NCBI GenBank assembly: GCA_947301965.1
Contig: CAMYUM010000007.1
Location: 1-64,000 of the forward strand
Length of the DNA: 64,000 bases
Direction: 5' to 3'
From: an uncultured Azospirillum sp.
Lineage (GTDB): Bacteria > Pseudomonadota > Alphaproteobacteria > RF32 > CAG-239
Shown piece after piece: positions 23,454-34,828 of this stretch (positions are counted from its first letter, which is position 1; every line of letters starts with the position of its first letter). Under the pieces are notes generated by a model. The model was not told the origin of the DNA, did not search any database, and saw nothing but the letters and a program-made list of their open reading frames with translations. The translations under genes and the position numbers were made by a program.

Positions 23454-25145
23454 ATGCCAGTTAAATTAGCTGTTCCGGAAACCAATATGATTACCTTAAA
23501 ACCCCGTATTTCCGTAATCGGTGTCGGCGGTGGCGGTGGAAATGCCGTAAACAATATGATTGTTAAAAAACTTGAGGGTGTTGACTTTATTGTTGCCAAT
23601 ACCGATGCTCAAGCATTAGAAAATTCAAAGTGCGATCGCCGAATCCAACTTGGCATTCAAACCACTCATGGTCTTGGTGCCGGTGCCTGCCCCGAAATCG
23701 GACGTGCAGCCGCTGAAGAGGCTCAAGCCGAAATTGAAAAAGAGCTTGAAGGCGCCAATATGGTATTTATTACTGCCGGCATGGGCGGCGGTACCGGTTC
23801 CGGCGCTGCACCGGTTGTAGCCCGCATTGCCAAACAAAAAGGTATTTTGACTATCGGCGTAATCACCAAACCTTTTGAGTTTGAGGGCAAGAAACGTTCG
23901 CAAATTGCCGAAAAGGCCGTAGAAGAATTTATTTCCGCGGTTGATAGCATTATCATCATCCCCAACCAAAACCTTTTCCGCGTTGCCGATAAAAACACAA
24001 CCTTGGCCGATGCCTTCGTTTTGGCTGACAATGTTTTATATTCCGGCGTTCGTTCTATTACTGACTTGATGATGATGCCCGGTCTTATCAACCTTGATTT
24101 TGCTGACATCAAAAGCATTATGCAGGACAAAGGCAAAGCCATTATGGGTACCGGTGAAGCCGAGGGCGAGGGACGTGCTTTACAGGCTGCCGAACAAGCC
24201 TTGTCGAATCCACTGCTTGACAACAGCAACATGACCGGCGCTAAAGGTGTTCTTATCAACATTACCGGTGGTAATGACCTTACGTTGTTTGAAATTGACG
24301 AAGCTGCCAACCGTATTAAAGAAGAAGTTGACGAAGATGCCAACATCATTTTCGGTTCAAGTTTTGACGATTCTCTCAATGGTAAAATCAGAGTTTCTAT
24401 TGTTGCAACCGGTATTGATAATGCTCGCGTTGCAAAACCCAAACCGGCAGCTCCTATCCAAACCGACTATTTGGCTGAGAGTTATTCTTCTGATAAAACT
24501 ACCATTAACACACCTAATGAAGAACTCGACTCCAACTTAGCCAAATTTGCTGCCAACATAACCCCGGAGAGCATTGCCGAAGAAGAGCCTGAGACACAAA
24601 CTTCGAATCCGGAAGAGACCAATCAAGAACCGGCCGCGGAGACCACAACTGAAGAAATTCAAACTCCGATTACCGTAATTGATGATTTGGCCGACAACGC
24701 CGAATCAAACAATAATGAAAATTCTTCAGTTATTACCGATATTCCGCAGGCATCTTCATTGTTCAGTGCCGTAATCAACAAAACCGAGCGCAATGATGTC
24801 GATTCGCAACTTGAAAGCGCGCTATCTGCTCAAAACAACAGCTTCTCTTCCAAGAATGCACCGAAATTCACCGAAGAAGAACCTGAACTATTTGCCAACA
24901 ATCCGCAAGTTTTCAACGCTGCTCCCAAAGTTGATGAAAACGAAAAACTGATTGTCAACGAAACCGAGGAATATACTCCTACTTTGATTGAGCGTTTTAC
25001 CGGCTTTTCGATTGCCAAACGCAACCTCAAGAAAAAAATGGAACAGGAACGTCATTACCAAGAGCCGATAACACCGGCAATGGCAGGCAATGACGACGAT
25101 GATCGTAACAATCTCGACATTCCGGCATTTTTAAGACGCAAATAG
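23454..25145 (+). CDS. ftsZ: Cell division protein FtsZ
   Basis: [12 protein letters not shown], tubulin [11 protein letters not shown], conserved C-terminal peptide [10 protein letters not shown]. Confidence 0.98.
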   Translation: MPVKLAVPETNMITLKPRISVIGVGGGGGNAVNNMIVKKLEGVDFIVANTDAQALENSKCDRRIQLGIQTTHGLGAGACPEIGRAAAEEAQAEIEKELEGANMVFITAGMGGGTGSGAAPVVARIAKQKGILTIGVITKPFEFEGKKRSQIAEKAVEEFISAVDSIIIIPNQNLFRVADKNTTLADAFVLADNVLYSGVRSITDLMMMPGLINLDFADIKSIMQDKGKAIMGTGEAEGEGRALQAAEQALSNPLLDNSNMTGAKGVLINITGGNDLTLFEIDEAANRIKEEVDEDANIIFGSSFDDSLNGKIRVSIVATGIDNARVAKPKPAAPIQTDYLAESYSSDKTTINTPNEELDSNLAKFAANITPESIAEEEPETQTSNPEETNQEPAAETTTEEIQTPITVIDDLADNAESNNNENSSVITDIPQASSLFSAVINKTERNDVDSQLESALSAQNNSFSSKNAPKFTEEEPELFANNPQVFNAAPKVDENEKLIVNETEEYTPTLIERFTGFSIAKRNLKKKMEQERHYQEPITPAMAGNDDDDRNNLDIPAFLRRK

Positions 25146-25160
25146 TTTATAAAACCAAAC

Positions 25161-25193
25161 AAAAAAAGCCGTTCGTGAGAACGGCTTTTTTAT
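25161..25193 (+). terminator. Rho-independent terminator after ftsZ
   Basis: AAAGCCGTTC-GTGA-GAACGGCTTTTTT. Confidence 0.85.
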
Positions 25194-25205
25194 TGTTCAT
25201 AAGCA

Positions 25206-26528
25206 CTAATCTTCAAACTTATAAAGTTCTTCAACCGAAACTTTCTTTTCGTTTACTGTTGCTTTGCTCAAAACATGGTCAATCAATTTTTCTTCCATAA
25301 CCGGAGCTTTCAAAGCTTCAACAGCTTGAGCATTTTTCATATAATAATCCAAAACAACTTTTTCCTGTCCCGGATATTTTTTAGCCTCATTCATAATTGC
25401 GGCATTCAAATCCTCAGGTGTCAACTTAATTTTAGCGGCTTCACCGGCTTCTGAAAGCAACAATCCGAGTTTAACACGACGAGTCGCAATCTTTTTATAT
25501 TCTTCCATCAACTTCTTTTCAGGAGTATTTTTCTCATGCTCATCAAGCTGATTATGTTTTTTGGCGTGTTCATACTGTTCGGAAATTGCCTTAAACTCAA
25601 CATCAACCATACCGGCAGGAACATCAAAGTTATAAGCATTATCCAACTCATCCAAAAGCTGACGTTTTAACTTCAGCTTTGAGGCATGTTCATAATCTTC
25701 GGCAATACGTTTTCTGATATTTTCTTTCAGCGATGCCAAATCTTTTTCGCCTACCGACTTAGCAAATTCGTCATTAACCTCAATTTCCTTCGGTTGGCGA
25801 ATAGCCTTCACCTCAACTGCAAACACGGCATCTTTGCCGGCTAAATTTTTAGCATGGTAGTTTTCAGGAAATTTAACTTTAACATCAACCTTATCTCCGG
25901 CTTTAACACCTATCAGCTGATCTTCAAAACCCGGAATAAATGCGCCTGATCCAAGCTCGAGAGGATATCTCTCACCTTTTCCGCCTTGGAATTCTTCACC
26001 GTCAACTTTACCGACAAAGTCGATAACAACGCTGTCACCTTTTTGGGCAGCATATGCTGCATCTTCAACCTTTACGGTTTCTCTGCGGGAATGAACGATG
26101 TAGTCCAACGCTTTTTTAATTTCGCTTTCCGGCACGTCGGCAGTAAGCTTTTCAACTTTAATTTTTGAAAAATCGCCAATCTTAATTTCCGGCATCAATT
26201 CTGCGGTCATTTCAAATTCAATATCTTTTCCGTCTTCAAATTTATTGATTTTGACATTCGGCTGCATTGCCAAACGAAGCTTGTTTTCCTTAATAACATT
26301 ATTGACCGTTTCCCCGACCAACTCATCCAAAGCCTCGCCCAGAACCGACGCGCGATACTTTTGTTTCAACATATCTTTTGGCGCTTTTCCCGGTCTGAAA
26401 CCCGGAATCTTGGTTGTTTTGGCAATATGCTCTAATTTAGCGTCAACTTTCTTTTCAAATTCTTCATTTTCAATGGTTACAGTATATTTTTTTTGCAAAC
26501 CTTCGGCTTTTAATTCTTTAGTTTTCAT
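25206..26528 (-). CDS. tig: Trigger factor
   Basis: TTKIPGFRPGKAPKDMLKQKY; PPIase domain GDSVVIDFVGKVDGEEFQGG; start moved to ATG at 26528. Confidence 0.93.
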   Translation of the reverse strand: MKTKELKAEGLQKKYTVTIENEEFEKKVDAKLEHIAKTTKIPGFRPGKAPKDMLKQKYRASVLGEALDELVGETVNNVIKENKLRLAMQPNVKINKFEDGKDIEFEMTAELMPEIKIGDFSKIKVEKLTADVPESEIKKALDYIVHSRRETVKVEDAAYAAQKGDSVVIDFVGKVDGEEFQGGKGERYPLELGSGAFIPGFEDQLIGVKAGDKVDVKVKFPENYHAKNLAGKDAVFAVEVKAIRQPKEIEVNDEFAKSVGEKDLASLKENIRKRIAEDYEHASKLKLKRQLLDELDNAYNFDVPAGMVDVEFKAISEQYEHAKKHNQLDEHEKNTPEKKLMEEYKKIATRRVKLGLLLSEAGEAAKIKLTPEDLNAAIMNEAKKYPGQEKVVLDYYMKNAQAVEALKAPVMEEKLIDHVLSKATVNEKKVSVEELYKFED

Positions 26529-26563
26529 CTTTTTTATTCTCTTTCCTGTTGAAACACAAAGAT

Positions 26564-26648
26564 TGGTGCGGGCGAAGGGACTTGAACCCCCATGACTTGC
26601 GCCATCAGATCCTAAGTCTGACGTGTCTACCAGTTTCACCACGCCCGC
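26564..26648 (-). tRNA. tRNA-Leu(TAG)
   Basis: GCGGGCG...TCAGACTTAGGATCTGA...GGTTCAAGTC...CGCCCGCACCA; 85 nt, encoded CCA. Confidence 0.93.
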
Positions 26649-26802
26649 AACAAATGTACAGGCATAGTACCCATTTTTTGATATAAATCAAGCCCTAAAA
26701 ATAAAAAAGTGGATTAAAGACTAAGGTTTTACCTTGCCAAAATTCAATAAATATGCTTTTATCCGCTTAAATTTTTGCAACAAACATAATTTGAGTTTTA
26801 AA

Positions 26803-28389
26803 ATGGCCGATAAAATCAATCCTCGCAAGACTTTTGCGATTATTTCACACCCCGATGCCGGTAAAACTACTTTGACCGAAAAATTGCTGTTGTTCGGAGG
26901 TGCCATTCAACAAGCCGGTGCCGTAAAGGCCCGCGGAGAAAACCGCCATGCCCGTTCCGACTGGATGAAGGTTGAGCAGGAACGCGGTATTTCTGTTGCT
27001 TCATCGGTAATGAATTTTGAGTATAAAGATATTACTTTCAACCTGCTTGATACCCCTGGTCACGAAGACTTTTCCGAAGATACATACCGTGTGCTGACTG
27101 CTGTCGATTCGGCTGTTATGGTTATAGACTCCGCCAAAGGTATTGAAACCCAAACCAAAAAGTTGTTTGAAGTCTGCCGCTTGCGTAACGTACCGATTAT
27201 TACCTTTATCAATAAACTCGACCGAGAAGGTCGCGACCCTTTCGAGTTGCTTGATGACATTGAAAAAACACTTGCTTTAGACGTTACCCCGGCCAGCTGG
27301 CCAATCGGTATGGGCAAAGATTTTCTCGGCTGCTATGACTTAATCAACGATCAACTCATCTTAATGAACAAGACCGGCGACAAATCACAAATTAATGCCA
27401 CAATCGAAACCTGCAAAGGATTAGACGACGAAAAACTTGATAAGTTACTTCCTCAATACGCCGTCGCCAAATTGCGTGAAGATGTTGAAATGGTACGCGA
27501 ACTCTGCCCCGCTTTTGACAAACAGGCTTACCTTGACGGTGCTCTGACCCCCGTATTTTTCGGCTCCGCAATCAACAATTTTGGTGTTAAAGAAGTTTTG
27601 GAAGGCCTGCACGAACTGGCTCCCCAACCGTTACCGCGCCCGGCAGTAGAACGTTCTGTCAGCCCTGATGAGTCAAAAGTTACCGGCTTTGTTTTCAAAA
27701 TTCAAGCCAATATGGACCCCAAACACCGTGACCGCATTGCCTTTATGCGCATTTGTTCCGGGCATTTCAAACGCGGTATGACCTTAACTCAGGTTCGTGA
27801 CGGCAAACCGCTTAAAGTAGCCACTCCCGTAATGTTTTTGGCTCAAGAGCGCGAACTTGCTGAAGACGCCTTTGCCGGCGATATTATTGGTATTCCAAAC
27901 CACGGTCAGCTCCGTATCGGCGACAGCCTGACCGAAGGTGAAAAACTGCATTTTACCGGTATTCCGAGTTTTGCGCCGGAATTATTGAAATCCGTACGTT
28001 CTCTTGATCCGTTAAAATCAAAACATTTGGGCGATGCCTTAAAACAAATTGCCGAAGAAGGCGGAGCCAGCATTTTCAAACCCATTATCGGTTCTGAATG
28101 GATTGTCGGCGTTGTCGGCGTTTTGCAGTTTGAAGTCATGGCCGACCGTATCAAAAACGAGTTCGGTCTGCCGGTGATGTTTGAACCCACACAATACTAC
28201 ACCGCTCGTTGGGTAAGCTGTGATGACAAAACTGTTTGGAAAAAGTTTTCTGACACCAACCAAATGAATCTTGCACTTGACAATAACGGACAAGATGTCT
28301 TTTTGGCGCGTAACGCTTGGCATTTGAACAAAATCAAAGAAGATTTTCCTAAACTGGTATTGAGCAAAACCCGCGAACAAACTTTTTAG
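26803..28389 (+). CDS. prfC: Peptide chain release factor 3
   Basis: GTPase: ISHPDAGKTTLTEKLLLFGGAIQQAG, LLDTPGHEDFSEDTYRVLTAVD, ITFINKLDREG. Confidence 0.94.
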   Translation: MADKINPRKTFAIISHPDAGKTTLTEKLLLFGGAIQQAGAVKARGENRHARSDWMKVEQERGISVASSVMNFEYKDITFNLLDTPGHEDFSEDTYRVLTAVDSAVMVIDSAKGIETQTKKLFEVCRLRNVPIITFINKLDREGRDPFELLDDIEKTLALDVTPASWPIGMGKDFLGCYDLINDQLILMNKTGDKSQINATIETCKGLDDEKLDKLLPQYAVAKLREDVEMVRELCPAFDKQAYLDGALTPVFFGSAINNFGVKEVLEGLHELAPQPLPRPAVERSVSPDESKVTGFVFKIQANMDPKHRDRIAFMRICSGHFKRGMTLTQVRDGKPLKVATPVMFLAQERELAEDAFAGDIIGIPNHGQLRIGDSLTEGEKLHFTGIPSFAPELLKSVRSLDPLKSKHLGDALKQIAEEGGASIFKPIIGSEWIVGVVGVLQFEVMADRIKNEFGLPVMFEPTQYYTARWVSCDDKTVWKKFSDTNQMNLALDNNGQDVFLARNAWHLNKIKEDFPKLVLSKTREQTF

Positions 28390-30276
28390 TTACCTGTTCC
28401 AAGGACGATAACCGATATAATCACGCACGGATTTAATTTTGTTACCGTAAATACTGACACCTATTTCTTTACCAAAGTCAATATCAGACAAATCGGGTTC
28501 GGCAATATCTTCCTTATCGACATTGGAAGATGCAAATTTTTCCATCCAATTTTGCTTCATCCATTTATTACCGCCTTCAAACACCTGCAGCTTGCCGCTA
28601 CTGTTTTTAACCGCAACGGCTTTTCCACCATCTCCGGCAACAACATCAGGCACTTTCACAAAACACAAGCTTAAAAATCCACAGATTATGGCGATCCACC
28701 CCAAATGACGCCATCTACTATGCCACAAACACAGCCACAATCCGCCCGATATAATTATCAATAATCCCCATAATGGGAAAGAATACACTTCAGCCACAGC
28801 ATGCGGTTGGGCTGATACCCAAGCTGTCAAATCATTTATCCACCCGATTCCCCAACCTGCAACTTTTAAGGGCAACCACGACAACCCTAAAGGTATTGTC
28901 AGCAAAACTAATAAAATTGCCGGCATAATCACAAAACCGATTATCGGACCGGCTATGCAATTGGTAATGCTCGTATATAGCGCCACACGGTTAAAATGGT
29001 AGATAATCAACGGCAATGTTGCCAAACTTGCCACTAAATCGGCAATTATAATTCCGACAAAATATGTTAACATTCCCCGCAAAAATTTTCTGACCAACCC
29101 GATATGTTCTCCCGCCAAAAAACTTTCTGCTCTTTTTCCGAAACGCTCATAAAAAGCTACCAACCCCACTACCGCGGCAAATGAAAGCTGAAAACTTATA
29201 TTAACCAACATCTGCGGCGAAATTACCAATATAATCATTGCCGCAATCGCTAACACTCTCATGGATATTGCTTGTCTTTCGAACAACACCGCCAACAATA
29301 CCACAAAAGTCATAATATAAGCTCTTTGTGTCGGTACAGCCGCACCTGAAATACACAGGTATATTGTGCTTATTAACAACGCCAGAATTGCCGCCGTCTT
29401 TTTAGAATTATATCTCAAAGATAGAGCCGGTATAAAAGCCATCACTAATCTTACAAAAAAGAACATCAACCCAGCTAACATACTCATATGCAATCCTGAT
29501 ATTGACAAGAAATGCGCCAAACCGGAATCTCTATACTCTTCAATTTGCTTCTGCGTCATAAGTTCTCTGTTGCCGGTAATAATTGCGGCCGCCACCGATG
29601 CTTCTTCCGCAGGTAATTTTTCGGCAATCATTTCGCTGGCTTTACGTCGCCATCTATCAACTGTCCTTGTCCAAAAACTCAAATTTTGAGAGCATTCTAT
29701 TTCAAAAACTCCGCTGGCGACATATCCGCCGCCATTAATCCCTTCAAAGAAAAGCCTACGGTCCGGCTGATATCCTCCTACCAAATTGGCTTTCATAACC
29801 GGAGCGACCTCTGCCACCAGTTCAACACACTTCCCCACTTCAAGTGTTTTGTTTTTTGATAAAATTGTCAGACGATATTTACCTTTAATTTCCTCGCCGT
29901 TCAAATTTTCCATATTGCTCAACACAATTCTCGGACGACCGCGATAATTGGTATCTTTTTTCTCTATTTGCCCGCGTAAATAATAATTTCCCTCCGTTAC
30001 TTCCGGCATTTTAGGCTTAAGATATACCGTCTTAAGCTGAATATCCGTAAATCCGGCCAACATAATCGCGACAACCGCCAACACCCGCAATAACGCCGGA
30101 TAATACCTGAACAAATACGCTACAATTATTGTTGCTTCTATCAACCCCAGCGTTATCCATAACGACGGCTCAAACGGCAAAGCAAAATAAACTCCGATTC
30201 CAACACCGAACAGCACCGGAACCCAAGCAAACAACTGCTCTCTTTCAGCATTTAATATTTTTTCAATTTTGCGCAT
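28390..30276 (-). CDS. comEC: ComEC/Rec2 family DNA-uptake membrane protein
   Basis: DUF4131-like N-terminus; competence domain HFLSISGLHMSMLAGL. Confidence 0.88.
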   Translation of the reverse strand: MRKIEKILNAEREQLFAWVPVLFGVGIGVYFALPFEPSLWITLGLIEATIIVAYLFRYYPALLRVLAVVAIMLAGFTDIQLKTVYLKPKMPEVTEGNYYLRGQIEKKDTNYRGRPRIVLSNMENLNGEEIKGKYRLTILSKNKTLEVGKCVELVAEVAPVMKANLVGGYQPDRRLFFEGINGGGYVASGVFEIECSQNLSFWTRTVDRWRRKASEMIAEKLPAEEASVAAAIITGNRELMTQKQIEEYRDSGLAHFLSISGLHMSMLAGLMFFFVRLVMAFIPALSLRYNSKKTAAILALLISTIYLCISGAAVPTQRAYIMTFVVLLAVLFERQAISMRVLAIAAMIILVISPQMLVNISFQLSFAAVVGLVAFYERFGKRAESFLAGEHIGLVRKFLRGMLTYFVGIIIADLVASLATLPLIIYHFNRVALYTSITNCIAGPIIGFVIMPAILLVLLTIPLGLSWLPLKVAGWGIGWINDLTAWVSAQPHAVAEVYSFPLWGLLIIISGGLWLCLWHSRWRHLGWIAIICGFLSLCFVKVPDVVAGDGGKAVAVKNSSGKLQVFEGGNKWMKQNWMEKFASSNVDKEDIAEPDLSDIDFGKEIGVSIYGNKIKSVRDYIGYRPWNR

Positions 30277-30325
30277 TATGTTTCTTTATAACAATACTTA
30301 ATTTAAGTCTTATACCAAAATAAAA

Positions 30326-30353
30326 AAAGTGCCAAACTTTTTTGTTTGGCACT
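30326..30353 (-). terminator. Rho-independent terminator
   Basis: AGTGCCAAAC/GTTTGGCACT inverted repeat with A-tract on + strand (T-tract on -). Confidence 0.8.
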
Positions 30354-30370
30354 CACAGAGCTTTGTTTTG

Positions 30371-30661
30371 TTAGAGTAGGTTCTCAAGCTTTTTGGCTGC
30401 TGCATCGATATCGGTTAAATCAATAACGATCACATTTATCACCGTCGGCTGGAAGTACCCCAAAAACTCATTGCAGGTCAGAATCGTAGGAGCACAACGA
30501 CTTCCCTTGGCATCAGGATAACCAGCCTGTACATAGATACCTTCCGGATCATAAACTGACTGATAATCCTCGACAAGAGAGCTAACCTCGGCTTCCTCCG
30601 ATCCCATAAACAATTTGGGACTAAACTCCTTTAGCTCCTTTAATAACTGTTTGATTTTCAT
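30371..30661 (-). CDS. Hypothetical protein
   Basis: 96-aa ORF with own terminator. Confidence 0.6.
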   Translation of the reverse strand: MKIKQLLKELKEFSPKLFMGSEEAEVSSLVEDYQSVYDPEGIYVQAGYPDAKGSRCAPTILTCNEFLGYFQPTVINVIVIDLTDIDAAAKKLENLL

Positions 30662-30785
30662 AAAATAAATAGTTTAACAATAATCATTGAATATCGATAG
30701 TCTACATTTTTTAGACTGCTTGTCAATTTTATTTTTGTTGAAAAAAACGCCTGATAAATCTATATTAGAGCAAAGGAGAAAAAAT

Positions 30786-31421
30786 ATGAAAATAGCAGTA
30801 ATTCTTTCCGGATGCGGTATGATGGACGGCAGTGAAATCCACGAAGCTGTCTGCACTTTGCTCAATCTTGATAAACACGGGATTGAATATCAATGCTTTG
30901 CCCCTGACATTCAACAAGCAAAAGTTATAAATCACCTCAGCCGCCAAACCCAAAATTCATCACGCAATATCTTGGAAGAGGCTGCTCGTATTGCCCGCGG
31001 CAACATAAAAGACCTGAAAGACTTTCATACCATTGATTTTGACGGCGTTATTTTCCCGGGCGGAAGCGGTGCCGTAGCCAATCTTACTGAAGACGGACGA
31101 GTTTTACCGGCAGTCGCTCAAATTATTACCGACTGTTTTGAAAGCAAAATGCCAATCGGCGCTATTTGCATTGCTCCTACATTGATCGCCCAGGTTCTGG
31201 GACATAACGGTATTACAATTACAATCGGAAACGACGCCAGAGTTGCTGCCGCCATTGAGCAGACCGGCGCACATCACCAAAATTGTTCTGCCGATGACGT
31301 TATAATTGACAAACAAAACCTGATTGCTACTACTCCCGCCTATATGTTGGCAAAGAGTATAAAAGAAGTTGATACCGGAGTAAGCAAACTGGTGCAGGCA
31401 ATTGCCAAACTAGGACGCTAA
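30786..31421 (+). CDS. elbB: ElbB-like DJ-1/PfpI-family protein
   Basis: VILSGCGMMDGSEIHEAVCTLLNLD; FPGGSGAVANL; GAICIAPTLIA. Confidence 0.9.
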   Translation: MKIAVILSGCGMMDGSEIHEAVCTLLNLDKHGIEYQCFAPDIQQAKVINHLSRQTQNSSRNILEEAARIARGNIKDLKDFHTIDFDGVIFPGGSGAVANLTEDGRVLPAVAQIITDCFESKMPIGAICIAPTLIAQVLGHNGITITIGNDARVAAAIEQTGAHHQNCSADDVIIDKQNLIATTPAYMLAKSIKEVDTGVSKLVQAIAKLGR

Positions 31422-32246
31422 CACGCCTTTAATCAAAACTTGCAACTTGCGTAATTTGCCGATTTCTGGTTTCGGAGAAATTATCTCCCAACCACGGTTG
31501 GCCATAATATCAAAATATTTTTTATATATATCCAATATCAAGCGCAACGGACGACTGGTAGATTTATCAAGCTTTTCAAGCACTTTATAGGCTTTTGCAT
31601 AATTCTCTGATGCGATTCGTCCAAGTTCTTCCCGGGCAATAGCCAAATTTTTATCCACCAAAACCGTTTTCGGATCTGTTGAAGTGATATCTGCTTTATT
31701 CAAAAGTTCTTGCGGAATATAAAGTCGGTTATTATTGGCATCTTCCTTAATATTGCGCAAAATATTGGTTATTTGCAATGCCGTACCCATAGAGGTCGAC
31801 AAGTCGTTGATTATTTTTTCATCAGTACAGCCGAATATCCTTAATGACAAACTGCCGGTCATACCGCCGACACCGCGACAGTATCCGGTCAGCTGTTTCA
31901 TGGTGGGAGCTTGCAACGGCTTGTTTACATTCTTGGATATACTGGTCAACATATTCAAAAATTCATCTTTAGGCAGCTTGAAGCGCAGGCAGTTCTTATA
32001 TATACGCCTGCCGATATCGGTTGCCGGAACTTTCTTCTCAAAAATATTATCAAGTTCCCGTCGCCAGCCGTTCATAATTTCTTGTTTTTCTTTGTCATCA
32101 AGCGAACTTTCAACCACATCTTCAAGATGTCGCACCCACGCAATCAGCGTATACAAAGCCTCACGCTTGGCCTTAGGCAACAAGCGCATACCTAAAAAAA
32201 CCGCTGTACCGGTCTTGTTTCTTATGCTTTTATGAATATCATCCAT
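31410..32246 (-). CDS. Squalene/phytoene synthase family protein (HpnC/HpnD-like)
   Basis: YTLIAWVRHLEDVVES; QITNILRNIKEDANNNRLYIPQELL. Confidence 0.8.
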   Translation of the reverse strand: MDDIHKSIRNKTGTAVFLGMRLLPKAKREALYTLIAWVRHLEDVVESSLDDKEKQEIMNGWRRELDNIFEKKVPATDIGRRIYKNCLRFKLPKDEFLNMLTSISKNVNKPLQAPTMKQLTGYCRGVGGMTGSLSLRIFGCTDEKIINDLSTSMGTALQITNILRNIKEDANNNRLYIPQELLNKADITSTDPKTVLVDKNLAIAREELGRIASENYAKAYKVLEKLDKSTSRPLRLILDIYKKYFDIMANRGWEIISPKPEIGKLRKLQVLIKGVLAS

Positions 32247-32287
32247 ATTAAAAACTCGTAAAATATAAGCGGAACTTATGCCATTTT

Positions 32288-33664
32288 TCACTCAAAAGCA
32301 ACATTTTTTTTCATTGCTTCCGCCCATGGCAACACATCACGCAAAGCTCTCCTGCAATACTCTATTTTACGCTCAATTCCTTTAATCTTTCTTAATTTTC
32401 CGTTGGGAGTAATTTCTCCCCTTATATCCGAAAACATTCCGAAATTGATATTCATCGGCTGATAATTATCAATATTGGTACTGTCCTGCAGATGCCGCAA
32501 CATTGCTCCAAAGGCTGTTGTCTCCGGAGGCAAGACCGGCTGATTTTCCAATATTTCTTCTGCCGCAAAATATCCCGCCAACAACCCCACGGCCGCACTC
32601 TCCACATATCCTTCGCAACCGGTTATTTGTCCGGCAAAACTGATATATGGTCGACTTTTCAGCCGCAAATAATTATCAAGTAAAATTGGACTTTTTATAA
32701 ACGTATTTTTGTGAATACCGCCCAACCTTGCAAACTCCGCATTTTCCAACCCCGGAATAGTTCTGAAAATTTCTTGTTGCGCTCCATGCTTCATTTTGGT
32801 TTGAAAACCTACCATATTGCGCAGCGTATCTTCAAAATTGTCCTGCCTCAGTTGCACCACCGCAAAGGCATGTTCTCCTGTATGAGGATTGGTCAAACCC
32901 ACCGGTTTCATCGGACCGTATAACAAAGTATCTTGCCCTCTTTCTGCCATTACCTCAATCGGCAGGCAACCATCAAAATAATTTGGTTTTTCAAAATCGT
33001 GAAATTCCACCTTATCAGCATTTAAGAGCTTTTCAACAAAGGCGTAATACTGCTCTTTAGTCAGCGGACAATTAATATAATCGCGGCTGTCGCCCTTATC
33101 ATAGCGCGATTGATACCACGCCACATCCATATTAATGCTGTCTTTATAAACCACCGGTGCTATCGCATCATAAAAAGACAGTGATTGATGTCCGATTTCA
33201 TCCAAAATTGCATCTGCCAGCTTCTCACTGGTCAAGGGACCGGTTGCAATAATCACTCTGCCCCAGCTTTCATCAGGCAATTTTTGCAACTCTTCGTTAC
33301 AAAACTCAATATTCGGATTAGACTTTAGTTTTTGGGTAACATATTTTGCAAACTCATCCCTGTCAACAGCCAAAGCCCCTCCGGCCGGCACTTTACAGCA
33401 GTCAGCCGCCTCCATAATCAATGATCCGACCAAACGCATTTCCTGATGCATCAAACCTACGGCATTATGTTCCGCATCATCAGAACGCAATGAGTTTGAA
33501 CATACAAGCTCCGCACAGTTTTCGTTTTTATGAGCCGCAGAAAATTTTTGCGGTTTCATTTCATGAACAACCACTTTTACTCCGCGCCGAGCCAACTGCC
33601 ACGCCGCCTCGCTTCCCGCCAAACCGGCACCTATGATATGTACTCCGGACTGCTTCATCAACAC
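32288..33664 (-). CDS. trmFO: Methylenetetrahydrofolate--tRNA-(uracil-5-)-methyltransferase
   Basis: [57 protein letters not shown]. Confidence 0.97.
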   Translation of the reverse strand: MLMKQSGVHIIGAGLAGSEAAWQLARRGVKVVVHEMKPQKFSAAHKNENCAELVCSNSLRSDDAEHNAVGLMHQEMRLVGSLIMEAADCCKVPAGGALAVDRDEFAKYVTQKLKSNPNIEFCNEELQKLPDESWGRVIIATGPLTSEKLADAILDEIGHQSLSFYDAIAPVVYKDSINMDVAWYQSRYDKGDSRDYINCPLTKEQYYAFVEKLLNADKVEFHDFEKPNYFDGCLPIEVMAERGQDTLLYGPMKPVGLTNPHTGEHAFAVVQLRQDNFEDTLRNMVGFQTKMKHGAQQEIFRTIPGLENAEFARLGGIHKNTFIKSPILLDNYLRLKSRPYISFAGQITGCEGYVESAAVGLLAGYFAAEEILENQPVLPPETTAFGAMLRHLQDSTNIDNYQPMNINFGMFSDIRGEITPNGKLRKIKGIERKIEYCRRALRDVLPWAEAMKKNVAFE

Positions 33665-33759
33665 CTCTTAAAAGTTAATGTTTAATCTATAAACACTTAC
33701 CCACCAAAAGTAAATTACCATTTGTCATTTTATAAAAAAAAATATATCATTAGCCCGAA

Positions 33760-34827
33760 ATGAAAAACTATTTTAAAACAACTGCCAAATTAGCGGCTCT
33801 GACGGTCGTTTTTATAGCCCTCGGCACAATGCCGACTTGGGCTGCCGGTGATATTGACACCATGCTTTTTGGTCCTGCCAAAAAAATTACCGCCAAAAAA
33901 AACAACCCCATGATTCCTAAAATCAGCAAAACCGACCCCCAGAAAAAAAACATCACCCCGAAAGTAAAAAGCGAAAATTCTTCCAAAACCACCGCAAAAT
34001 CCTCCAAAAAAGAGGACAAATCGCTTACTGAAAAAATCAGACAGATAGAAGACGACATTGACGAAACACTTGAGGAAGAAGCCGATTCGTTATTAAAAGA
34101 CACTTGGGTTGAAAAACTCAGTACCTCGCTTACCCCTAAAAATAATGAGGACACTGACCTTGAGATCGGAAGCCAAAGTGTATCTCTTGACAGTCTCACC
34201 CACGAAAAAAAGAACAACACTCGTTCCAACGCCGCTGTTTTTGACATTTCGGGTGTAATGCTACGTATGTCGCTCAACCAGGCAGAATCAGCCCTGCTCA
34301 AGCGCGGTTTTAAACCCGTCTCCCAAAAATACGAAATTCCCAACTTCATTAAATGGCGTTATGAAGAAAAATGCCGCAATACCGGCGTTATCGGCTACGA
34401 ACGTCTTAACAGCTGTGTCGTAAAAGCCGCGAAAGAGAACAATTATCAATTTGTTCAAAGTTCCAAATATGTCAAAGACGACAGCAAAGAAGAAATTGAA
34501 ATCTGGCTGACCAGTAATTTTACCAACAACAAGATTTACAAAATTACATATTCCACCAACATCGTCAGAGTTAATCAGGGCAGCAGCCAAAAATCAAAAT
34601 ATTTACATAATATCAAAACCTATGAATTTTGGCGGCGCATAAATCAAAAATATGGCGTTCCTGACAACAAAACCGAAGTTTTATGGGGCATGGGCAACAA
34701 CAAACCTTATTTGAAAGCTTATACCGGGAAATTACTGCTTGAGGACCCGATGTTGCGTGAACTTGATTATACCAGAATGTCGCGCGAAGATATCAAATTT
34801 ATGAACACTAACTTATACAATTTTTAA
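33760..34827 (+). CDS. Secreted/periplasmic hypothetical protein
   Basis: N-terminal signal peptide (ending TWAAGD), charged linker, C-terminal conserved-looking domain. Confidence 0.6.
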   Translation: MKNYFKTTAKLAALTVVFIALGTMPTWAAGDIDTMLFGPAKKITAKKNNPMIPKISKTDPQKKNITPKVKSENSSKTTAKSSKKEDKSLTEKIRQIEDDIDETLEEEADSLLKDTWVEKLSTSLTPKNNEDTDLEIGSQSVSLDSLTHEKKNNTRSNAAVFDISGVMLRMSLNQAESALLKRGFKPVSQKYEIPNFIKWRYEEKCRNTGVIGYERLNSCVVKAAKENNYQFVQSSKYVKDDSKEEIEIWLTSNFTNNKIYKITYSTNIVRVNQGSSQKSKYLHNIKTYEFWRRINQKYGVPDNKTEVLWGMGNNKPYLKAYTGKLLLEDPMLRELDYTRMSREDIKFMNTNLYNF

Positions 34828-34828
34828 C

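Noticed and set aside
23723-24442. 239-aa ORF on - strand
   Set aside because: Antisense to ftsZ; Ser/Pro/Ala-rich artefact
26529-26642. N-terminal extension of the 478-aa ORF (MVKLVDTSDLGSDGASHGGSSPFART...)
   Set aside because: It is translation through tRNA-Leu(TAG); trigger factor starts at ATG 26528
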